Source: Prevotellaceae bacterium
GTDB lineage: Bacteria; Bacteroidota; Bacteroidia; Bacteroidales; Bacteroidaceae
Assembly: GCA_022508685.1 (NCBI GenBank)
Contig: JAFLUS010000176.1
Location: 1-5,074 of the forward strand
Direction of reading: 5' to 3'
DNA: 5,074 nucleotides
A model generated the notes under the pieces. It made no database searches, was not told the DNA's origin, and worked only from the letters and a program-made list of their open reading frames with translations. This document shows positions 1 to 5,074 of this stretch, piece after piece (positions within the stretch are counted from its first letter, which is position 1; each line of letters starts with the position of its first letter). The position numbers were made by a program, and so were the translations under genes.

Positions 1-4
1 TTCG

Positions 5-1300
5 ATGAACTTTGTAGAAGAACTGAAATGGCGTGGCATGATTCATCAGATGATGCCGGGAACCGACGAATTGCTTGAAAAAGAACAGAATGTAAGTGCG
101 TACCTCGGCATCGACCCGACTGCCGACTCGCTCCATATAGGTCACCTGTGCGGCGTGATGATGCTCCGGCATTATCAGCGTTGCGGCGGAAAGCCGTTTG
201 CCCTCATCGGCGGTGCTACGGGCATGATTGGCGACCCGTCGGGAAAAAGTCAGGAACGCAACCTGCTCGACGAAGAAACGCTGGCACACAACGTGCGCTG
301 CATCAAGGCTCAACTGGCTCGTTTCCTCGACTTCGAGAGCGATGCGCCCAATCGTGCCGAACTCGTCAACAACTACGACTGGATGAAGGACTTCACCTTC
401 CTCGCCTTTGCACGCGACATCGGCAAGCACATCACCGTCAACTACATGATGGCGAAGGAATCGGTGCAGAAGCGGCTCAATGGTGAAGCACGCGACGGGC
501 TGTCGTTCACGGAGTTCACCTACCAACTGCTGCAGGCTTACGACTTCTACTACCTGAGTGAGCACCACAACTGCCGGCTCCAACTGGGCGGGGCTGACCA
601 GTGGGGCAACATCACGACGGGTTCGGAACTCATTCGCCGCATGAGCGGCAAGGAATGCTATGCGCTCACTTGTCCGCTCGTCACCAAGAGCGACGGACGG
701 AAGTTCGGAAAGACGGAGAAGGGCAACATCTGGCTCGACCGCGAACGCACGTCGCCTTACCAGTTCTACCAGTTCTGGCTCAATGTGGCTGACGACGATG
801 CGAAGCGCTACATCAAGATTTTCACGTCGCTCACTCGCGAAGAAATCGACGCGCTCATCGCCGAGCACGACACCGACCCGGGACAGCGCGTGCTGCAAAA
901 GCGGCTGGCACGCGAAGTGACCGTCATGGTGCACAGCGAGGCGGACTATCAGACGGCTCTCGAGGCCAGCAACATCCTCTTCGGCAAATCGACGAAGGAG
1001 CAGTTGCTGCATCTCGACGAACAGACGCTGCTCGACGTGTTCGACGGCGTGCCGCATTTTGAAGTCGACAAAGCCGTGTTCGAAGCCGGTGTGCCGGTCA
1101 TCCAACTCACGACCGACCTCGCTCCCGTGTTCGCATCGAAGGGCGAAATGCGGAAACTCACGCAAGGCGGCGGCGTCAGCGTGAACAAAGAGAAGTTGGC
1201 CGACCCCAACGCGCTGCTCACGACTGCCGACCTGCTTGCCGACAAGTACTTGCTCGTGCAGCAGGGAAAGAAGAAGTATTTCCTGCTGATTGCGAAATGA
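5..1300 (+). CDS. tyrS: Tyrosyl-tRNA synthetase (TyrS), class I
   Basis: This cytoplasmic enzyme activates tyrosine with ATP and transfers it to tRNA-Tyr for translation. The 431-residue product matches the usual length of bacterial TyrS. Visible family marks are the tyrosine-pocket segment YLGID (33-37), the class I HIGH signature (44-47), [12 protein letters not shown] (69-80), YQLLQAYD (173-180), GGADQWGN (195-202) and KFGKT (233-237), the TyrS form of the KMSKS loop. Residues about 361-431 form the C-terminal S4-like RNA-binding region, which contains [16 protein letters not shown] and ends [10 protein letters not shown]. The ATG at base 5 starts the typical MNFVEEL-WRG N-terminus. Only four bases precede it, so no promoter, T-box or ribosome binding site can be assessed. 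The phosphatase gene follows 45 bases later on the same strand, with no terminator-like hairpin between. Nothing suggests truncation or loss of catalytic residues. Identification is firm. Confidence 0.97.
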   Translation: MNFVEELKWRGMIHQMMPGTDELLEKEQNVSAYLGIDPTADSLHIGHLCGVMMLRHYQRCGGKPFALIGGATGMIGDPSGKSQERNLLDEETLAHNVRCIKAQLARFLDFESDAPNRAELVNNYDWMKDFTFLAFARDIGKHITVNYMMAKESVQKRLNGEARDGLSFTEFTYQLLQAYDFYYLSEHHNCRLQLGGADQWGNITTGSELIRRMSGKECYALTCPLVTKSDGRKFGKTEKGNIWLDRERTSPYQFYQFWLNVADDDAKRYIKIFTSLTREEIDALIAEHDTDPGQRVLQKRLAREVTVMVHSEADYQTALEASNILFGKSTKEQLLHLDEQTLLDVFDGVPHFEVDKAVFEAGVPVIQLTTDLAPVFASKGEMRKLTQGGGVSVNKEKLADPNALLTTADLLADKYLLVQQGKKKYFLLIAK

Positions 1301-1345
1301 CGCGACAGCCTCAACACGTCAACACTGCACAATCTCCCGACACAC

Positions 1346-2425
1346 ATGAAACAGATTCTCTCCATCGTCTGCCTGCTGATTGCCACTTCGCTGTGGGCGC
1401 AAGACGACATCGAAATCGTCAACATCGAGCATCCCGCACTGCAAGCCTACATGGCAGACAGCACATACGACTACAACGACAGCATTGACGTCTCCGTCAT
1501 CATGCAGTATGCCGACCGCGAACTCTACGGCACGCGGCTCGACCGCCCGCAAGGCAAGTTGCTGCACTGGCGACCCACCATCACGGCGGACAGCATTGCC
1601 GAAATCCGCATCACGCTCAGCGAACACGAGGACTTGCACGACTCCATCACCTGCATGCCGTCGGACACGGACGCACGTTCGTACACCATCCGCAACCTCT
1701 TTCCCAACCGCACATACTATTACAAGGCTGAAGAAATCCACCACAACGGCAACACGGCACTGCTGCTGCAAGGCACGTTCCGCACCACCGGACAGGTGCG
1801 CATGATGCACGTCGACGGAGCCCACAACGTGCGCGACATGGGCGGGTGGCAGACGCAGTTCGGCGTCCCCATCAAGTACGGAAAACTCTATCGCAGCGGA
1901 CACATGGACACGGTGACTCCCAGCGGCTATCACGATTTTGTGGAGAGCATGGGCGTCACTGCCGAACTGGACTTGCGCGGATTGTTCCGCAAAGAACCGC
2001 ATCTGAAGAAGTCGAAACTCGGCGACAACGTCCAGTTCGTCCGCATCGTAGCCGACAGTTACGCGCTTTCTTCGCAGCGTCCCGTCTACGTCCGTTGTCT
2101 GAACTGGATTATCGACCGCATGAAGGAGGGTCGTGCCGTGAACTGGCACTGCGGCGTCGGTTGCGACCGCTGCGGCACACTGAGTTTCCTGATTGGCGGT
2201 GTGCTGGGAATGAGCGAAGCCGACCTCTGCCGCGACTACGAACTGTCGTGCTTCCGCGGTCACAAACGTCCGCGCAGTCATGTCGGATTCCGCAAACTGC
2301 TGCCGTTCATCAAGCAGTTGGGCCCCGCAGACGACCTCGCCCAATGTTTCTACAACTACTGGATTGAAGGCGGAATGTCGGCAGAAAATCTGGAATATCT
2401 GCGCAGCGAAATGCTCGAAAAATAA
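1346..2425 (+). CDS. Exported tyrosine/dual-specificity phosphatase (Y_phosphatase3-like) with N-terminal beta domain
   Basis: This predicted periplasmic or secreted protein phosphatase has 359 residues. Residues 1-18 form a signal peptide (K2, hydrophobic 4-16, likely cleavage near LWA|QDD). There is no lipobox, because C9 is preceded by S-I-V. Residues about 25-148 look like a fibronectin-III or purple-acid-phosphatase N-domain fold: LFPNRTYYYKAEE (118-130) followed by GTFRTTG (143-149). The catalytic domain carries NVRDMGGW (161-168), KLYRSG (180-185), ELDLRG (207-212) and the Cys-x5-Arg loop HCGVGCDRCG (268-277), with nucleophile C269 and R275. It then has the helix LSFLIGGVLGMSEADL and a DYELSCF segment. 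The N-R-D-x-G-G motif is typical of Y_phosphatase3 (PF13350) proteins. The loop is unusual in having cysteines at 273 and 276. The start is set by the signal peptide, and no Shine-Dalgarno is visible. It may be co-transcribed with tyrS. The substrate is unknown; a phospholipid or phosphosugar phosphatase of the same fold is an alternative. Confidence 0.88.
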   Translation: MKQILSIVCLLIATSLWAQDDIEIVNIEHPALQAYMADSTYDYNDSIDVSVIMQYADRELYGTRLDRPQGKLLHWRPTITADSIAEIRITLSEHEDLHDSITCMPSDTDARSYTIRNLFPNRTYYYKAEEIHHNGNTALLLQGTFRTTGQVRMMHVDGAHNVRDMGGWQTQFGVPIKYGKLYRSGHMDTVTPSGYHDFVESMGVTAELDLRGLFRKEPHLKKSKLGDNVQFVRIVADSYALSSQRPVYVRCLNWIIDRMKEGRAVNWHCGVGCDRCGTLSFLIGGVLGMSEADLCRDYELSCFRGHKRPRSHVGFRKLLPFIKQLGPADDLAQCFYNYWIEGGMSAENLEYLRSEMLEK

Positions 2426-2458
2426 TCAAAAGCCAAGTTTACCGAAATACTTTTGATT
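2418..2458 (-). terminator. Candidate terminator of the CotH-lipoprotein gene, spanning both stop codons
   Basis: A perfect 9-base inverted repeat, AATCAAAAG (2424-2432) and CTTTTGATT (2450-2458), flanks a 17-base loop. Read on the - strand it is followed by ATTTTTC, a T-rich tail from 2423 down to 2418. The left arm covers the end of the phosphatase TAA and the lipoprotein TGA. The stem is A+T-rich (two G-C pairs) with a large loop, so it would be a weak intrinsic terminator. The match could be partly fortuitous. Confidence 0.45.
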
Positions 2459-4987
2459 TTCCTCTTCAGTAATGGAGAGGAATTTTCGTATATCGTCGAG
2501 CATGATTTTCGGTTTCTGCGCAAACTTTTCGCGGAAATCAGCAATGTTCTTCTCCCATTTCTCGTAACTCAACTGCGGCCAGCGTTCGCAGTTGCGCTTC
2601 ATTTCGGGACGGATTTGTGCAATCAGCCGGTCGAACTCCGCCGTGGCATTCTCCGTCGAGAACGTGTGCGTCATGTGGTGCGACAGCCTTTGCAGGAAAA
2701 GCGCACGGAATTCCGGATTAGCCAACAGCCGGTTAATCATCACGTTGTGCGCCGTCACGTGTGCAGCCGCAGCACTTCCGCCCATGGAGAGGTAGTAGTC
2801 GGCAGTCGGGCGGAAGCCCACCCACGAGGCATCGAGGTCGTAGAAGACGAAATGCCATTTGCCGTCGCCCTTCGGGTCGGTGGAACGCACGTAGCGAATG
2901 TTGCCCACGTCGGTGTTGCCCGAGTAGATTTCGCCCAGTTTGTAGTCGATGAGTCCCTGCAAGTCCACTTGCTTCCGCACGGAGTCGTAGGCAACGCTGT
3001 CCGCCATGTTGTGGTCGGCAACGTATTTCATCAACTGCTTGTAAGGAATGCTGCTGCCCGCCTCGTTGTAGCCTTGCGAAAAGATGATGCTGATGCCGTC
3101 CTCCGACACGTTCAGATGACGCGCCACGAAATGCCGGTCAATCTTCTCGCGAATGTAGTAGAGCCCGAAGTATTTCGCATTGATGTAGAGCGCGACGGGA
3201 CGGTAAATCTGCGTCAGCAACGTCGGACTCTGCGCCTTGACCAGACTGGTGAAGAATTCGTCGCGAACCATGCAGCGGTTGAAATCCTGTGAACCCGACC
3301 GCAGCACCAAATCCTGAAACGACATCGTTTCGCCGTTGCCGAAGACGTCGTAATCCACCTCCGACTGACCATATTCGTTCTTGAACTTGAGACAGAACGA
3401 CTTCTTCGCCTCATAGCGCGAATATCCGCCAAAGATTTTCAGTCCGCAGGCAGTCGAAAAACCCTCCTTGCCGTCGAAGAACTCCACATGCGCCTTCTTC
3501 GTCCACCGCTTCCAGAAATTGGCACCGAGATGCGGCCATTCGGGCGAATATCCCGGCCCGTCGGCATAGATGCCCTTGTTGAAATCATAGAGGTCGTCCT
3601 CGTCCACCGACACGGCCACCACCGCCAAGTCGTGGTCGGCATCCGTGCCGAGCAAGTAAGTCATCGTGGCAACATCGCTCCGCAGCGCCTCGTCGTCACC
3701 CTCGGCAAACGCACGCACCACCGTGCTCTTCGTCAGCACGATAGAATCCGTGCAGACAGGCGAAGCCGCAGTCGGTTCGCTGCCGTCGAGCGTATAGTGC
3801 ACCACGCGCTCCGCATCGTTGAGGTGCAGGCAAAGTTGTTTCTCCTCCGGATACACACCGGCAGGGCAGTCAAACTGCGGTCGGTCGGCAACGAAGCGCA
3901 CACCCTTCGCCCCGTTCTCCGCATTGCGCGAAGGCGAAGCATAGAAGAAGAAACCCTTACGGCCGTCGGCACGTCCCACCGACACACCATACGGGGCAGC
4001 CTTGGCACACACGCCATCGACAAACCGACCACCCTTCGTCAGCACCACCGTCTCGTTCTTGCCCAATTTGAACGGAGCCTGCAAATCATCCGACTTGTTG
4101 GCCTTCCGTCCCGCCAACTCAATCGTCACCATCTGCCCCGGCAGCAACGTCCGTGCAGGCAACTGCCAACCCTCGTCCTTCCCCATCTTCTTGGCAAGGC
4201 AGTAAGCCGAGAGGTCGACGCTGTCGTCCGACACATTCTTCAGTTCCACCCAGTTGTTCCTCGACTGCGCACGGCTCATCACCTCCCAAATCAGCAACTC
4301 ACCACCCTCTCGCTGCTCGTCCATCCGTTCGCACGCAGCCTCATAACCCTCCGCCGTATTGTCGAAACCCGGACTCTGCCAATACGTCTTCACATACGAA
4401 CCATCCTCCTGTCGGCACAACGCCTCGTCGGGCGACAACGCCCCATACGTCACCTCCGAAATCACCTCGCCGTCGGGCGCCAGCAACTGCACCGTTCCGC
4501 CCTCCTTCGGCAACTTCACCGTCGCCCTCAGTTCCTTACCCTTCTTCTCCGCCTTGTCCTTGCCGCCGACAAACACCACCAAGCACTCGCCGCCACGCAT
4601 CGTCACCGACGGAAACACCCACGTCTTCGTCTTCTCACCCTTCTTCTCCGCCTTTCCCTCATCTTTTTCCTCCGCTTTTCCCGCGTCCTTCTTCTTTCCT
4701 GCGTCCTTCTTCTTCGCCGTGCCCGCGTCAGCCTTCACCACCGCAATGCCATACCCCTCCAAGTTCACCGTATCAGCCGACACATTCTTCAGTTCAATCC
4801 AGTCCGCCGGCTTCCCCTTCGCCGTCAGCAACCCTGTACGGTTGGAAGCCATCAACTCGTTAATCACCACATTTCGGTCATACTTCACCGTCTCCTTTTG
4901 AGAACAAGACACAACCGTCAGCACCCATGTGCACGACACAAGAAAAGCGATAAACGCCGAACGATTTTTCATTTTCAAACCTTTCAT
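2426..4987 (-). CDS. CotH kinase-like lipoprotein with two lamin-tail-like domains and a chitobiase C-terminal-like domain
   Basis: This 853-residue exported lipoprotein has a signal peptide ending in the lipobox VVS-C with lipidated C28. Domain 1 (about 38-205) is lamin-tail-like: VVINELMASN, then ADWIELKNVS (61-70) and LEGYGI. It is interrupted by a lysine-rich repeat (85-120). Domain 2 (about 231-356) repeats the pattern: LLIWEVMSRA, NNWVELKNVS (244-253), LSAYCL. Residues about 366-446 resemble the chitobiase/beta-hexosaminidase C-terminal domain: YTLDGSEPT (398-406), then STVVRAFA. Residues about 452-790 match CotH: VLRSGSQDFNR (561-571), MVRDEFF (573-579), FGLYYIREKID (607-617), GNTDVGNIRYVR (690-701) and FYDLDASW (715-722). 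D693, N696, D717 and D719 are the likely catalytic or metal-binding residues. CotH proteins have a kinase-like fold, and spore-coat CotH phosphorylates coat proteins. Activity and substrate here are unknown. Met1 is preferred because AGGAG lies five bases upstream; Met6 is possible. Confidence 0.9.
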   Translation of the reverse strand: MKGLKMKNRSAFIAFLVSCTWVLTVVSCSQKETVKYDRNVVINELMASNRTGLLTAKGKPADWIELKNVSADTVNLEGYGIAVVKADAGTAKKKDAGKKKDAGKAEEKDEGKAEKKGEKTKTWVFPSVTMRGGECLVVFVGGKDKAEKKGKELRATVKLPKEGGTVQLLAPDGEVISEVTYGALSPDEALCRQEDGSYVKTYWQSPGFDNTAEGYEAACERMDEQREGGELLIWEVMSRAQSRNNWVELKNVSDDSVDLSAYCLAKKMGKDEGWQLPARTLLPGQMVTIELAGRKANKSDDLQAPFKLGKNETVVLTKGGRFVDGVCAKAAPYGVSVGRADGRKGFFFYASPSRNAENGAKGVRFVADRPQFDCPAGVYPEEKQLCLHLNDAERVVHYTLDGSEPTAASPVCTDSIVLTKSTVVRAFAEGDDEALRSDVATMTYLLGTDADHDLAVVAVSVDEDDLYDFNKGIYADGPGYSPEWPHLGANFWKRWTKKAHVEFFDGKEGFSTACGLKIFGGYSRYEAKKSFCLKFKNEYGQSEVDYDVFGNGETMSFQDLVLRSGSQDFNRCMVRDEFFTSLVKAQSPTLLTQIYRPVALYINAKYFGLYYIREKIDRHFVARHLNVSEDGISIIFSQGYNEAGSSIPYKQLMKYVADHNMADSVAYDSVRKQVDLQGLIDYKLGEIYSGNTDVGNIRYVRSTDPKGDGKWHFVFYDLDASWVGFRPTADYYLSMGGSAAAAHVTAHNVMINRLLANPEFRALFLQRLSHHMTHTFSTENATAEFDRLIAQIRPEMKRNCERWPQLSYEKWEKNIADFREKFAQKPKIMLDDIRKFLSITEEENQKYFGKLGF
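2459..2486 (+). terminator. Candidate intrinsic terminator of the tyrS-phosphatase transcript, inside the opposing gene
   Basis: TTCCTCTTC (2459-2467) pairs with GGAGAGGAA (2474-2482) through nine pairs: four G-C, four A-T and one G-U at 2466/2475. The loop is the six bases AGTAAT. TTTT (2483-2486) follows. The hairpin begins 34 bases after the phosphatase stop. On the - strand the wobble becomes a C/A mismatch and no T tract follows, so the structure favours + strand termination. It lies within codons 834-843 of the lipoprotein gene. Confidence 0.6.
4228..4246 (-). repeat. 19-base direct repeat, copy in lamin-tail-like domain 2
   Basis: CCGACACATTCTTCAGTTC on the + strand is identical to 4777-4795. 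It codes for the ELKNVS core of domain 2 (residues 248-253) plus part of the next codon. The copies are 549 bases apart, exactly 183 codons, so they occupy equivalent places in the two domains. Confidence 0.9.
4679..4714 (-). repeat. Two tandem 18-base units encoding KKKDAG-KKKDAG
   Basis: Units 4697-4714 and 4679-4696 differ at one of 18 bases and encode the hexapeptide KKKDAG twice (residues 92-103). They form the core of a longer charged low-complexity insert (residues 85-120, bases 4628-4735). That insert continues as degenerate KAEEKDEG and KAEKKGEK units. Its place between two predicted beta-strands of lamin-tail-like domain 1 suggests a flexible, strongly basic, surface-exposed loop. 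Near-identity of the two units points to recent slippage or unit duplication. Confidence 0.85.
4777..4795 (-). repeat. 19-base direct repeat, copy in lamin-tail-like domain 1
   Basis: This is the partner of the copy at 4228-4246. It encodes ELKNVS of domain 1 (residues 65-70) and part of the next codon. The match supports descent of the two domains from an internal duplication, although conserved residues with a shared codon preference could also explain it. Confidence 0.9.
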
Positions 4988-4992
4988 TTTAT

Positions 4993-4997
4993 CTCCT
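4993..4997 (-). promoter_or_regulatory. Shine-Dalgarno sequence of the CotH-lipoprotein gene
   Basis: AGGAG on the - strand is separated by ATAAA from the ATG at 4987, and favours Met1 over Met6. Met6 (4972) is preceded by AAAGG, a weaker alternative. Many Bacteroidota genes lack such a motif, including the phosphatase gene here, so this site stands out locally. Confidence 0.6.
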
Positions 4998-5033
4998 AAA
5001 ACGCACTCTTATCCATTTTATCGAAAAAGCGAA

Positions 5034-5041
5034 CAAAGTTA
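5034..5041 (-). promoter_or_regulatory. Candidate Bacteroidota-type promoter -7 element (TAACTTTG)
   Basis: The - strand reads TAACTTTG, an exact match to the TAnnTTTG -7 consensus of the primary sigma factor in Bacteroides-type bacteria. It lies 46 bases upstream of the ATG at 4987. Transcription would start near 5027-5030, giving a leader of about 40 bases that contains the Shine-Dalgarno. No clear TTTG -33 element is visible at the expected distance, so the call rests on the -7 box and its position. The rest of 4988-5074 shows no gene. Confidence 0.5.
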
Positions 5042-5074
5042 GCGTTTTTTGCAGAAATCACCATCACTTTTTGC

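Noticed and set aside
1346..1402. A lipobox at Cys9 of the phosphatase
   Set aside because: The residues before C9 are S-I-V, and a lipobox needs G, A or S directly before the cysteine. The hydrophobic core also continues past it to a better cleavage site near residue 18.
1319..2344. A 341-codon open frame on the - strand, antisense to the phosphatase gene
   Set aside because: The product is V/H/A/D-rich without motifs, mirrors the codon bias of the phosphatase gene, and has no plausible start region of its own.
2453..3292. A 279-codon open frame on the + strand, antisense to the CotH domain
   Set aside because: The valine/arginine/histidine-rich translation has no family features and lies opposite the conserved CotH core. 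It would also start just upstream of the + strand terminator candidate.
4153..4863. A Ser/Pro-rich 236-codon frame on the + strand
   Set aside because: The Ser/Pro/Thr composition comes from the pyrimidine-rich strand opposite the lysine- and glutamate-rich lipoprotein N-terminus. It has no start context or export signal.
4895..4906. A surface-export signal directly after lipidated Cys28 (S-Q-K-E-T)
   Set aside because: Bacteroidota surface-export signals usually show two or more acidic residues right after the cysteine. Only one Glu is present, so surface exposure cannot be claimed from this.
3488..4999. A 503-codon open frame on the + strand, antisense to the CotH-lipoprotein gene
   Set aside because: Its translation is a monotonous R/H/L-rich sequence with no recognisable domain. 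It lies opposite a gene with clear domains, and its length is explained by the third-position C/G preference of that gene removing stops from an antisense frame.
5020..5074. A promoter or start of a divergent + strand gene at the right edge
   Set aside because: A few T-rich runs are present but no TAnnTTTG-like box or coding start is visible before the window ends.

Overview
The window holds three complete genes: tyrS and a secreted tyrosine-phosphatase-like gene on the + strand, and a large CotH-type lipoprotein gene on the - strand. Together they fill almost all of the window. The coding sequence is G+C-rich with a strong preference for C or G at third positions. A TAnnTTTG promoter -7 element lies upstream of the lipoprotein gene, Shine-Dalgarno sequences are weak or absent on the + strand, and two of the three proteins are exported. 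This points to a Bacteroidota, most likely Bacteroidales and perhaps a relatively G+C-rich Prevotellaceae-like lineage. That placement is inference, since no taxonomic marker was searched.

Layout. Positions 5-1300 (+) encode tyrosyl-tRNA synthetase (tyrS), complete apart from its upstream control region. After a 45-base gap with no visible terminator or promoter, 1346-2425 (+) encodes an exported dual-specificity/tyrosine phosphatase of the Y_phosphatase3 type, with an N-terminal beta-sandwich-like domain. The two genes may be co-transcribed. Positions 2426-4987 (-) encode an 853-residue lipoprotein. Its inferred order is lipoprotein signal peptide, lamin-tail-like domain 1 (interrupted by a lysine-rich repeat), lamin-tail-like domain 2, chitobiase/hexosaminidase C-terminal-like domain, and CotH kinase-like domain. 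Positions 4988-5074 hold its ribosome binding site and a promoter candidate. No RNA gene, CRISPR array, insertion sequence or origin was seen.

The two exported genes converge with no base between their stop codons. The junction appears to carry two adjacent, strand-specific terminator hairpins. One spans both stop codons and has a T-rich tail on the - strand. The other lies just beyond it, inside the lipoprotein gene, with a T tract on the + strand.

Functionally, TyrS charges tRNA-Tyr in the cytoplasm. The other two would act in the envelope: a protein-phosphatase-fold enzyme beside a protein with an atypical kinase-like domain. Whether they form an extracytoplasmic phosphorylation/dephosphorylation pair is speculative, but it is the most interesting idea this window supports.
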